A DNA stretch of 15,120 nucleotides from positions 1-15,120 of the forward strand of contig CAIVNT010000635.1 in assembly GCA_903907305.1 (NCBI GenBank). The letters run 5' to 3'. Below are positions 11,001 through 15,117 of this stretch, piece by piece. Both the position numbers and the translations under genes were made by a program. This DNA is from an uncultured Ignavibacteriota bacterium (GTDB lineage Bacteria; Bacteroidota; Ignavibacteria; UBA10030; UBA8401). Below the pieces are notes generated by a model. That model searched no databases, was not told where the DNA came from, and worked only from the letters and a program-made list of their open reading frames with translations. The number at the start of each line of letters is the position of its first letter. The first letter of the stretch is position 1.

Positions 11001-11274
11001 CGCTCCGAGTGTGTTCGCTCTGTCGCAGAACTATCCCAATCCATTCAACCCAAGCACGACCATCGAGTTCACACTGCAAACCTCCGGCTTGACATCGCTG
11101 AAGATCTACGATGCCATCGGACGTGAAGTGGCAACCTTGGTGAACGAAGTGCTCGAAGCCGGCGTCTATCATCAGGGCACATTCGATGCTTCACGACTTG
11201 CCAGCGGCGTCTATTTTGCACGTCTGACATCGACAGGAAAAGTTCAGATCAAAAAAATGGTGTTGATGAAATAA
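2086..11274 (+). CDS. Giant T9SS-secreted FG-GAP/VCBS multi-propeller surface protein (3062 aa)
   Basis: Predicted secreted or surface-attached protein. Residues 1-23 are a signal peptide (basic MRTLLRLR, hydrophobic core, cleavage near ACAWS). Residues 27 to about 2320 are five tandem modules starting at 27, 478, 931, 1386 and 1845. Each opens with a roughly 100-residue SbsA/Big_5-type Ig-like domain (VxSxxPxxNAV ... VTFDxxMNxxT ... FxPGExIxV) followed by seven FG-GAP/VCBS blades of about 49 residues. Blades carry the Ca-binding loop DxDxDGxxD and a NNGxGTF segment; by eye 32 of 35 loops are intact. Then come a fibronectin-III-like domain (about 2322-2445), a LamG-like jellyroll (about 2455-2720; LTLELWVRTGD, IDEVRIWDTTRS, WQFNEGSGT), a beta domain ending ITSFSQFMAG, a second Fn-like domain (LPIELISFSAS, about 2872-2970) and a T9SS type A sorting domain (about 2976-3062; NYPNPFNPSTTIEF ... 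KKMVLMK). The domains point to Ca-stabilised adhesion or polysaccharide binding, but no catalytic motif is visible and the ligand is unknown. It follows the lone receiver gene by 26 bases. Confidence 0.95.
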   Translation: MRTLLRLRIIFLTLVMATACAWSQQPVVSRTPAVNAVDVDVSSSVQITLTDSYNLSTVNANTFKVWGSQSGFHTGSYLLINGGATLYFNPSADFTPGEVVSVTVTTGVEQTNTLHLAYPISWTFSVATSDSGVNYGTYSYYGTGLNAAGIVMSDVNKDGKVDVITANQNASNISVLLNSSGNTLAAHTTYSMGNGAYSLVAADVNSDGYPDIVTANYNANTMSVRLNNGDGTFGAVTNYNTGYVPRGIAAADIDGDGDVDMIVVNSDTQDLSVLKNNGDGTFAAEVRTPVGHLPAGVAAADLNADGYIDIAVTTLAADSVVVMFNNGSGTFSSVVRYATGDAPWGVALADVDGDHDADMVVTNSSSNTVSVRLNNGFGTFGTATDYSTGNNPRGLDIGDVDGDGDLDIAVAAYGIDAVSLLKNNGSGTFSAAVNYSTAGGTHDVAFGDLSGDGDVDIVAATYTSSTVSVIPNLYGPRVVSMTPLKNTISSTVTSNVDVVFDEAMNSSTLNSTNVKVSGSFRGGYSGSISYNGGSHTLTFNPDSSFLAGEVITVLLKSGIQDASSMGITFPLSYSFTVSSNTGYGTFAPAASYTAMGGSGGAYASVAADLNKDGRIDIATVTQVQNTLSIFMNNGNGILAAKVDYTTGGFPRDVVAADIDNDGDMDLLTAYNSSASLSVFKNNGNGTFAARTDYNSGTNASGLVAVDLDNDGDIDVVLTDTGNDRLIINLNNGSGVFGSPIYIATGDAPTKIAAGDFNADGFMDIVVVNSPTDNASVHYNDKHGALLSAVSHFTGDGPNDIVVATVNSTGKADFLTSNGNANTVSEWISNSGMPLGTTNSFAMGDYPWAIAATNIDADNDLDLIVANGNTSTLSFKTNNGSAVFSGTASYTLSSIANDVLAVDLNKDGRMDLVTSNENGTVSVILNSNGGHVASVSPVNGAVNVASSTNVSVTFDQPMSGATMTSSTVKLVGSISGLHTGALSYNNGTVTVTVDPTANFNPGEIVSVSVTVGVTDVNSVPLAAAFSSQFTIASGAAGGVFGINADKASGNQTQAVTVVDLNADGNADIATANFLDNTISVFLNNGSGTYASAVTYAAGNGPTSIAAGDVNGDGKVDLVVTSTSDNQISVFINNNNTGFNARTTVSISYGTDPQDIRLADIDRDGDLDAVYNISGYVYYMINNGSGSFSGGNNGTNVSAPSGLAVVDFDNDGDLDFLSVSNSGGAVLLSRYNGSNWYSSNGSYATGGNSTCIAAGDFNSDGYIDVVTGNLASGNGTISYLQNNQNSGLNTKVDYALGTGAQPRGIVAVDFDGDGDLDVVVTNGSADSIVVFTNNGSGVFSKTAQYATGDNPYAVASADIDGDGDMDIITANYTGDNISILKNSKRPAITSVSPAMNAVSVTATSNVTVTFDQSVNSGTLTAGTIKVAGSIRGQYAGAISYDNSTHTATFDPTNNFKAGERISVLIKSGIQNNDGAPLSTSSQWSFVAAATAEGAFGSKQNYNSLGTPGNVVTADMNGDGYPDVVSTIDLYDNVNGIDNNRISIQLNNGSGVLGVADTTLVGLYPSGALKVTDVNGDGYPDVIVTSKYGKNKFSVLLNDGTGNLAAPSEYTVVDDNLPAMAVGDLNGDGYNDIVVVLYGSNRVKTFRNNGNGTFTASDSMTTGTGPWDVTLTDIDKDGDLDIVTADYDGHTISTIKNNGNGAFAAKSSYSTGTVFPMSITAGDLNGDGNVDLVTADWWDNYIVSVFLQSTGSFSTHTDYSVMSPAQVVLGDMNGDGHLDIVVPVSDIGKAAVLTNTGSGSFSSAAYYSTGSYSQSADVADMDGDGDLDIVTANNGSGNISLLKNIELVAVSSIAPAANAVNAAISSNIVVTFNSAMNTATLVDTNVIVHGSMSGKVNGAISYDGPSKTMTFNPSADFMAGENITITLTNYIKSTNGVSLLRSSITSFTVRSAGAGNFVFADTVITYPVSYNRMNIINTGDITGDGIADLFGSYPGDIKFYQNSSATFDSISAVSINYTQSMPVADIDNDGDLDFIQSNYGNSDITPFINDGNGSFTAKTPFNTGINNSPHATLTDMDNDGRIDVMMNGGGSQQVYIFYDDARDQSYSGGSSYLTIHYDIKDYLAADVDNDGNNDIVTLHSGNGNNFVTISRNLGERSFAAPVDYTIAEGGEKITAADVNGDGYIDIIIANQSGKYFSVMMNAGNGTFGSPVDYNIGIKIYQIEAADIDGDGDIDLVLRGVGYNAVWDGDQDKLIIAYNNGSGNFNNQTDIDIQSGDPVYYSGYSDFKLLDQDNDGDLDIVVYARRYFGMDQYDNILIFKNIAGTLSAPTTAAANVTTSGNFGTSVKINWTNGNGSRRLVLVKQGSAVNAAPSDNGGYTSNTQYTSGSQIGTGNYAVFSGVGSSVTVSGLSLNTTYHVKVIEMNGGPGSEKFLTTSAPVANVTTNAIEGIPFDSIAGNAISFTGSSTVNLPVINLPHPRKLTLELWVRTGDNSINTAFITRHKNTSGGGMITPEIMNDNLLLKKQNNGQNVPAQKDVSGKEDSLREVQHASKARSAQHSPIGILPDEATSSAPIQIGIDNGMFFASVWDDDNSAPVTITGATAVQNNQWYHVALSVDVSNNSNNDMNFYVNGVQQGSTQSVPYYYDNQCNEYLLGTDGTTGFQGQIDEVRIWDTTRSAIQIRSMMHRALRGFASGVVGCWQFNEGSGTTSTDLKNGYDATLNSAAWTSSSVPIGAGTASTTAAFQTGSASIGNASLTMSDGFDNPVDVVVSEVSAAPNVWPTGYSASVGGKVFVIEVFGNPGTFSASLTLNFGTNVLDPNVDGTPGTLRLFHRSATSIGAWTDLGGATSASRATGDVTWTGITSFSQFMAGDQNNPLPIELISFSASLKASSVELKWATATEINNHGFDVERKVQGEKNEWLKIGFVEGNGNSNAPKEYSYIDGNVRHGRYLYRLKQIDRDGKFSYSHEVEVAVISAPSVFALSQNYPNPFNPSTTIEFTLQTSGLTSLKIYDAIGREVATLVNEVLEAGVYHQGTFDASRLASGVYFARLTSTGKVQIKKMVLMK
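2164..9045 (+). repeat. Five-fold super-repeat inside the giant gene (Big_5 + 7 blades each)
   Basis: Module starts at nucleotides 2164, 3517, 4876, 6241 and 7618 give lengths of about 451, 453, 455, 459 and 475 residues. Within each module I counted seven DxDxDGxxD blades spaced about 49 codons (about 147 bases), which matches a closed seven-bladed beta-propeller. Short DNA strings such as GACGGTGATCTGGATAT recur with small changes, so the region is prone to recombination and to misassembly with short reads. Confidence 0.9.
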
Positions 11275-11333
11275 GGCCAAATGACAGAGATGTTTTCCTG
11301 CGCCTCTGCATCGGGGGAGGGACGCATGTCAAC

Positions 11334-11367
11334 AAGGACCCTGCAGTTTTCTGCAGGGTCCTTTTTT
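11334..11367 (+). terminator. Rho-independent terminator of the giant surface protein gene
   Basis: A perfect 11-bp stem GGACCCTGCAG (11336-11346) / CTGCAGGGTCC (11351-11361) with a TTTT loop is followed by six T from 11362. An extra AA/TT pair extends the stem. It lies 60 bases after the stop codon and closes the receiver / giant protein unit. Confidence 0.93.
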
Positions 11368-11379
11368 ATTTTAAACCGA

Positions 11380-11441
11380 TGTATTCTCTTATGAGAAAAT
11401 ACTCCGCCGTTTGTCAGAAAGACTTCTTCTGAGCGGCGTAT
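11380..11441. repeat. Two consecutive imperfect hairpins before palindromic repeat copy 1
   Basis: The first hairpin, 11381-11402, pairs GTATT-CTC with GAG-AATAC (a 2-base bulge). The second, 11399-11441, pairs CGCCG (11405-11409) with CGGCG (11434-11438), and inside it TCAGAA (11414-11419) with TTCTGA (11427-11432). They abut the GTCATTCCC-type element and may be part of it. No T tract follows, so they do not look like simple terminators. Confidence 0.5.
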
Positions 11442-11619
11442 TGTCATTCCCCCAACGGGGCCGTTGGCCGCGTGTTCCGCTTTCTGAAATCCCGCCAGAC
11501 GGAATATCAAAAGGCGGGACTCTTGGCGGGAATCCATACTGTAGTTGTCTGATAGGATCTCCGCTTTTTGAGCCCAGCGAAGCGGAGTCCCAAAGAGCGG
11601 GACATTCGGGCATGACAAA
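11441..11619. repeat. Palindromic intergenic repeat, copy 1 (GTCATTCCC ... GGGCATGACAA)
   Basis: The element is bounded by TTGTCATTCCCC at the left and its near reverse complement GGGCATGACAA at the right. Inside are further inverted repeats: CCAACGG (11452-11458) / CCGTTGG (11461-11467); TCCCGCC (11490-11496) / GGCGGGA (11513-11519, again at 11525-11531); CTCCGCTT (11559-11566) / AAGCGGAG (11580-11587). Its core GGGAATCCATACT ... GATAGGATC recurs in copy 2 at 12335. This makes it a dispersed non-coding repeat of REP/MITE style. Open frames on both strands across it are judged to be spurious. Confidence 0.7.
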
Positions 11620-11843
11620 GATACTTCTCGGATTGTTGCGAGTTCATTTATTCGATCCATATCTGCCGGCGCAGGCAAGACCTCCGATCTGTGCCACCGA
11701 GAGGATAATTATTCAGATTTAGGAGTATTATATCTCCAGTTTACCCTTCAATGTGCCGATAATAACTCTGTAAGGAATGGCAGCACCGAGATCTGGAACG
11801 TCCAGTCGGGTCGATCATTACCAATCGTGAAAGGATTCACATT
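11620..11843 (+). other. Intergenic leader of the small gene; possible structured 5' UTR
   Basis: I see no gene here. Just before the small gene is a hairpin CTGGA (11793-11797) / TCCAG (11801-11805), extended imperfectly by flanking ACCGA and TCGGGT. A short GGAG / CTCC inverted repeat is at 11722-11737. It does not match a riboswitch class I recognise. I found no convincing promoter hexamer pair. Confidence 0.35.
11829..11835 (+). promoter_or_regulatory. Ribosome binding site of the small FlgM-like protein
   Basis: GAAAGGA with 8 bases to ATG 11844 selects the 79-codon frame over the overlapping frame that starts at 11827. Confidence 0.6.
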
Positions 11844-12083
11844 ATGGGAATACAATCAATATCTCATGGACGTTTGTCGTCGCCGACAGGACCGGTCGTT
11901 CAAAAGCAAACCCGACAGCCGAATACGGCTAATGCTCAGCCGGTTGAACGAAAAAAAGACACCGTTTTTCTTTCGGAAAAGGCAAAAGATCTTGCTGCAT
12001 TCAAAGCAGGAAAATCTGCCTCTGAAGAAACAAAAGAATCACCGGCGGTGAAAGCAAAAGAAGATGCTGATGGTGACGAATAG
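11844..12083 (+). CDS. Small hydrophilic protein with a FlgM-like LSEKAK motif
   Basis: A 79-residue protein without signal peptide or membrane segment. The N-terminal half is rich in Q, N, P and T (likely disordered). Residues 39-50 (DTVFLSEKAKDL) resemble the DxVxLSxxAKxL stretch of FlgM-type anti-sigma factors. The C-terminal 25 residues are a K/E/A/D-rich acidic tail (KAKEDADGDE). FlgM needs C-terminal helices to bind sigma28, and I cannot recognise them here, so the family call is tentative and it may be an unrelated small protein with the same motif. ATG 11844 was chosen because GAAAGGA (11829-11835) sits 8 bases upstream. A strong terminator follows the stop by about 35 bases, so it looks like a complete single-gene unit. 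No flagellar gene is in the window. An overlapping frame at 11827-12051 lacks this support. Confidence 0.65.
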   Translation: MGIQSISHGRLSSPTGPVVQKQTRQPNTANAQPVERKKDTVFLSEKAKDLAAFKAGKSASEETKESPAVKAKEDADGDE

Positions 12084-12117
12084 TTGCCGAATGAAGAAAG
12101 TGAACGTTCCCCACAAG

Positions 12118-12146
12118 GAGACCTGATGTGTATGGTCTCTTTTTTA
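12118..12146 (+). terminator. Rho-independent terminator of the small gene
   Basis: The stem GAGACC (12118-12123) / GGTCTC (12134-12139) with a 10-base loop runs directly into six T (12140-12145). It lies 35 bases after the stop of the 79-residue frame. Confidence 0.82.
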
Positions 12147-12334
12147 TTTGCTTAAAATAAAAAGAGGCCACAGTTACCGGAGTTGTATTTTTATTGTCTG
12201 TCAGCGCGAAGTCAGGATTCCGGTATTGCAAAATGGATACAGAATATGAAATGTGTCATCGGTGATATATTTAGTGGAAGTGAGAAAATATCGTATATAG
12301 TCATTATGCCGGGATGATTCGATCTGTTCACCGA

Positions 12335-12425
12335 TTGTCATTCCCGCTTTCATTGCGTCGGGAATCCACATTAATTATGCCCGATAGGATCATTTCCTGA
12401 AGGGATTCTTCTGGAGAGGCATGAC
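12335..12425. repeat. Palindromic intergenic repeat, copy 2 (shorter)
   Basis: It begins TTGTCATTCCCGC like copy 1 (11441) and ends GGCATGACA. The middle GGGAATCCACATT ... GATAGGATC aligns with GGGAATCCATACT ... GATAGGATC of copy 1. It is about half the length of copy 1 and lacks the inner GC-rich hairpins. Two copies within 900 bases support a dispersed repeat family. Confidence 0.7.
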
Positions 12426-12467
12426 AGATGATCTTTATGACAGCTACTGAATTGCACAACTGTGTGA

Positions 12468-12498
12468 TTGACTCTCAGCGCGTATGCGCGTACATTTG
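12468..12498 (+). promoter_or_regulatory. Promoter candidate for the M14 carboxypeptidase gene
   Basis: TTGACT (12468-12473), 17 bases, TACATT (12491-12496) fits a sigma70 promoter. The same stretch also fits the Bacteroidota pattern: TTG, 20 bases, then TACATTTG matching TAnnTTTG (12491-12498). The spacer carries the dyad GCGC-GTAT-GCGC (12478-12489), a possible operator. It would give a leader of about 155 bases before ATG 12660. Confidence 0.5.
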
Positions 12499-12514
12499 CC
12501 CTATATAGACATAG

Positions 12515-12537
12515 ATTCGCCGGCCTTGGCCGCGAAT
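12515..12537 (+). other. GC-rich hairpin in the leader of the carboxypeptidase gene
   Basis: ATTCGC-C-GGCC (12515-12525) pairs with GGCC-GCGAAT (12528-12537), leaving one bulged C. No T tract follows, so it is not a standard terminator. It lies about 20 bases downstream of the promoter candidate and would be at the start of the transcript, where it could stabilise the mRNA or bind a regulator. Confidence 0.4.
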
Positions 12538-12659
12538 TGGACCCCGGAAAATATCTTCTGATCGATTTCATTCGAATCTTCCTCTCTCCATCCGCTGGTT
12601 TTGCCGGATAATCATCCTGATATCACCATCGTCAGAAATGCATTCGGATCGAGTGAAAT

Positions 12660-14366
12660 ATGAAATTATCTATGCCGTTCTTCATGGTCATACTCATCAT
12701 TGGGATGAGTTCTGCCCAGAACGAAGAGTCGTATGTTCGATTCCTCGTCAATGGGAGACCGAATACAGAGGAACTGTTGAATACAATTTCGGTTGCCGGT
12801 GCATCGGGAGATACCGTATATGCATTCGTCGGCGATAAAGAATTATCCATACTCCGCGCGATGGGATATGTCCCGGAAGAACTTCCTTTGCCCGGAATGC
12901 TGAGTGTGCACGTTATGGCGAATTCGCCGCAGCAAATGACGGAGTGGGACCGGTATCCAACGTATCAGACCTACCTGCAGATGATGCGCGGTTATGCGGC
13001 GAAATACCCGGCATTGTGCCGGTTGGATACGATCGGTTTTTCTGCACAAGGGAGATTGATCCTTGCACTGAAGATTTCCGCGAATGTTGCTGTCCGAGAG
13101 GAAGAACCGCAGATCCTCTACACCTCATCGATGCACGGGAATGAACTGACGGGATACATTCTGATGCTGCGCCTGGCGGAATATCTTTTGTCAAACTACG
13201 GTAAAGTCACACCCGACGCCGTGCGTGTCACTTCACTGCTCAATAATATAGAATTGTACATCAATCCTCTCTTCAATCCGGACGGCGCCTACCGTCTCGG
13301 AAAAGATACGACCATCATCAATGCAACGCGTGCGAATGTGAACGGCAAGGACCTTAACAGGGATTTTCCGGACCGTATCTCCAGTCCTGCCAACGGCACC
13401 CGCGGCCGGCAGCCCGAGACAGCGGCGATGATGCGGTGGACCTTCGATCATAATTTTTCCCTCTCGGCGAATTTTCACGGCGGCGCATTGGTTGCGCTCT
13501 ATCCTTGGAGCGCGGGTGTAAAGAGCGGGGAATATGCCGCTTGTCCTGATGACAATATATTTGTCAAGCTTGCATCGGTCTATGCCGTTCCCAATCCGGA
13601 TTTTTCCCGGGGAGGATTCAAGGGAGGAATCTCCAACAGTAACAATTGGTATGAAGTGCTGGGAGGAAGGCAGGACTGGATGTATGCCCGGCAGGGTGGA
13701 CACGAGTTGACGCTGGAAGTCTCCTCCGAATATATCGCACCGGATTCTCTCCTTCCTGGATTCTGGAACAGCAACAAAGAATCGATGCTCGCTTTTCTGG
13801 AGCAGGGAATGAAAGGACTTCGCGGGCGAGTTACCGCCGCCGGTGTGCCGATAAAAGCGAGTATTGATATTATAGAGATAGGGAATTCACCGGTGTTCTC
13901 TGATCCCTTCGTCGGAGCGTATCTGCGTCCGTTAACGCCGGGAACATATACAGTCGTTGCAAGTGCATACGGTTATCGGAATGATACGGTACGAAATGTT
14001 GTCATCGCCGATACCGGTGCAAATAGAGTGGACATTGATCTGCAGAAATTGACCACCGTCAGCTCAGTGTTGATGGAACACCCCGGAAGATTCACACTGG
14101 AACAGAATTATCCTAATCCGTTCAATCCTAGTACGGTCCTGCGGTACACCATTCCTGAACGGAGCATGGTCCGTCTGTCCATCTTTAATACACTCGGTCA
14201 GATAGTCTCAGAGGTGATCAACAAGAGCCAAGATGCCGGTTCTTACGAATATACATTCACCGCCGCACAATTATCGTCGGGCATATATTTCTACAAGATC
14301 GAAACAGCTGCAGCGAGTAGTTCAAAAATATTTGCGGATACGAAGAAGATGGTTTTGATGCGATAA
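12660..14366 (+). CDS. Secreted M14 zinc carboxypeptidase with transthyretin-like and T9SS sorting domains
   Basis: Metallo-carboxypeptidase of 568 residues, expected to remove C-terminal residues from peptides outside the cell. Residues 1-19 are a signal peptide (MKLSMPFFMVILIIGMSSA). The M14 domain covers about 95-382. Zinc ligands are H159 and E162 in MHGNE (the HxxE motif) and H273 in ANFHGG. The substrate-binding pair N233-R234 lies in DLNRDFP, with INPLFNPDG upstream. The catalytic glutamate is E353 in ELTLEVSSE. All active-site residues are present. A transthyretin-like beta domain follows (about 386-470; LRGRVTAAGVPIKASIDI ... LTPGTYTVVASAYGY), as in carboxypeptidase D/N-type (M14B) enzymes. 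Residues 478-568 form a T9SS type A sorting domain (NYPNPFNPSTVLRYTIP ... KKMVLMR). The start is ATG 12660; its Shine-Dalgarno is weak (GAG at about 12651), but the signal peptide fits. The membrane-protein gene follows after 45 bases. Confidence 0.95.
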   Translation: MKLSMPFFMVILIIGMSSAQNEESYVRFLVNGRPNTEELLNTISVAGASGDTVYAFVGDKELSILRAMGYVPEELPLPGMLSVHVMANSPQQMTEWDRYPTYQTYLQMMRGYAAKYPALCRLDTIGFSAQGRLILALKISANVAVREEEPQILYTSSMHGNELTGYILMLRLAEYLLSNYGKVTPDAVRVTSLLNNIELYINPLFNPDGAYRLGKDTTIINATRANVNGKDLNRDFPDRISSPANGTRGRQPETAAMMRWTFDHNFSLSANFHGGALVALYPWSAGVKSGEYAACPDDNIFVKLASVYAVPNPDFSRGGFKGGISNSNNWYEVLGGRQDWMYARQGGHELTLEVSSEYIAPDSLLPGFWNSNKESMLAFLEQGMKGLRGRVTAAGVPIKASIDIIEIGNSPVFSDPFVGAYLRPLTPGTYTVVASAYGYRNDTVRNVVIADTGANRVDIDLQKLTTVSSVLMEHPGRFTLEQNYPNPFNPSTVLRYTIPERSMVRLSIFNTLGQIVSEVINKSQDAGSYEYTFTAAQLSSGIYFYKIETAAASSSKIFADTKKMVLMR

Positions 14367-14411
14367 CCGGACGAAGGGAGAGGTACTAAAAAAATCGGAG
14401 GCAGACAAACT

Positions 14412-14837
14412 ATGGATGACAAAGCAGTATCAAAATCATTTGATTGCAAGACCGTGGCCGGTATTTTCCTGTTCTATGTGTTTGCATATCTGACGCCGAT
14501 CTTTGTTGCACTGGGATTGTATGCGGCCTCTCCAAATAGGGACACAGTAAATATATTCTTAGGGATTTGGTGCTTCGGCGGGATCATCGTTCTCTCCATG
14601 GTCGCAGGCTGGCTCTCCAAATCAGGGACAATACTTGAGCCGGCCGCTGCCTTTGCTTCGACATTGTTCCTTGGCTATGCCGTGAGAAGGTTATTTCTGC
14701 ACACCTTTAGTCGTAATATGCATTTCAGCAATTCTGTATTTCCAATGATCCCAACTATGCTTGTGATATTTTCACTGTCGGTCTTCGGATTGTGGTTCGG
14801 CCGATATGCTCAGCGTGTTTGGAAACGACACCGATGA
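14412..14837 (+). CDS. Small integral membrane protein, four predicted TM helices, function unknown
   Basis: A 141-residue protein I do not recognise. Hydrophobic segments at about 15-38, 47-68, 76-91 and 109-129 suggest four inner-membrane helices. The ends are charged: MDDKAVSK at the N-terminus and a basic RYAQRVWKRHR tail, which suggests a cytoplasmic C-terminus. There is no cysteine or histidine cluster and no catalytic motif. ATG 14412 is preceded by GGAGG (14397-14401) at 10 bases. It lies 45 bases behind the carboxypeptidase gene with no terminator between, so it is probably the second gene of that transcript. A hairpin overlaps its stop codon. Confidence 0.8.
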   Translation: MDDKAVSKSFDCKTVAGIFLFYVFAYLTPIFVALGLYAASPNRDTVNIFLGIWCFGGIIVLSMVAGWLSKSGTILEPAAAFASTLFLGYAVRRLFLHTFSRNMHFSNSVFPMIPTMLVIFSLSVFGLWFGRYAQRVWKRHR

Positions 14838-14867
14838 TAAAACCGGGCCGGTAATGGCCCTTATCAT
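14834..14867 (+). terminator. Hairpin over the stop codon, possible terminator
   Basis: The outer stem is ATGATAA (14834-14840) / TTATCAT (14861-14867) and the inner stem GGGCC (14845-14849) / GGCCC (14856-14860), separated by an AACC bulge. The stop codon TGA (14835-14837) lies inside the outer stem. There is no T run behind it, so termination would be weak or factor-dependent. Confidence 0.45.
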
Positions 14868-14953
14868 TGTACCTGAAGAACCAGTGTTATTAGATGATCT
14901 TTCCGCTCGTCCCGTTGGATGATCCGGATCTGTGGAAGGTTTCGGGCAATGTT

Positions 14954-15117
14954 GTCAGGTTAAGAGTTTAGAATGCTTAGGCGCGTGTCGCAATTATTGT
15001 TCATCCTGCCTACGGCTCGTAGAGAGAAAGTCCCGATTTGTTGTTTAATCGGGACGCACCGAAGGATGATATTATGGATTGCGACACTTGCTCAGCATGA
15101 ACAGTTGCTAACCTGAC
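14954..15117. repeat. Long nested imperfect palindrome (164 bp) with side hairpins
   Basis: Paired blocks from outside in: GTCAGGTTA (14954-14962) / TAACCTGAC (15109-15117); ATGCTTAG / CTCAGCAT; TGTCGCAAT (14986-14994) / ATTGCGACA (15078-15086); TCATCCT (15001-15007) / AGGATGA (15063-15069); GTCCCGATT (15030-15038) / AATCGGGAC (15047-15055) around an 8-base loop. The left arm carries an extra hairpin CTACG-GCT-CGTAG (15010-15022). It lies in non-coding DNA downstream of the last gene and ends 3 bases before the window edge. It fits a mobile palindromic repeat (REP/MITE style); no transposase is visible here. Confidence 0.75.

Larger units (their letters stand above)
12147..12659 (+). other. 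Intergenic region before the carboxypeptidase gene
   Basis: About 510 bases without a credible gene. It contains copy 2 of the palindromic repeat (12335-12425), a good promoter candidate (12468-12498) with a GCGC dyad in its spacer, and a small hairpin (12515-12537) between promoter and gene. I see nothing supportable in 12147-12334 beyond AT-rich sequence. Confidence 0.6.

Noticed and set aside
11244..11678. 144-codon - strand open frame over the 3' end of the giant gene, its terminator and the repeat
   Set aside because: It runs antisense through a clear terminator hairpin and repeat DNA; the translation shows no recognisable domain.
11411..11722. 103-codon + strand open frame across the palindromic repeat
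   Set aside because: It lies wholly in and beside the GTCATTCCC repeat, has no RBS and no family features. Repeats of this kind often give spurious open frames.
11827..12051. 74-codon frame overlapping the small FlgM-like gene
   Set aside because: Its start lies at or upstream of the GAAAGGA site, and its translation is a low-complexity basic peptide. The 79-codon frame has the better-placed RBS and a recognisable motif.
11441..12425. CRISPR array
   Set aside because: The two repeat copies differ in length and internal sequence and are 900 bases apart with a gene between them; there is no regular spacer pattern.
14954..15117. Integron attC site
   Set aside because: The ends are GTCAGGTTA / TAACCTGAC and do not give a proper RYYYAAC / GTTRRRY core pair, and no integron integrase or cassette array is present.
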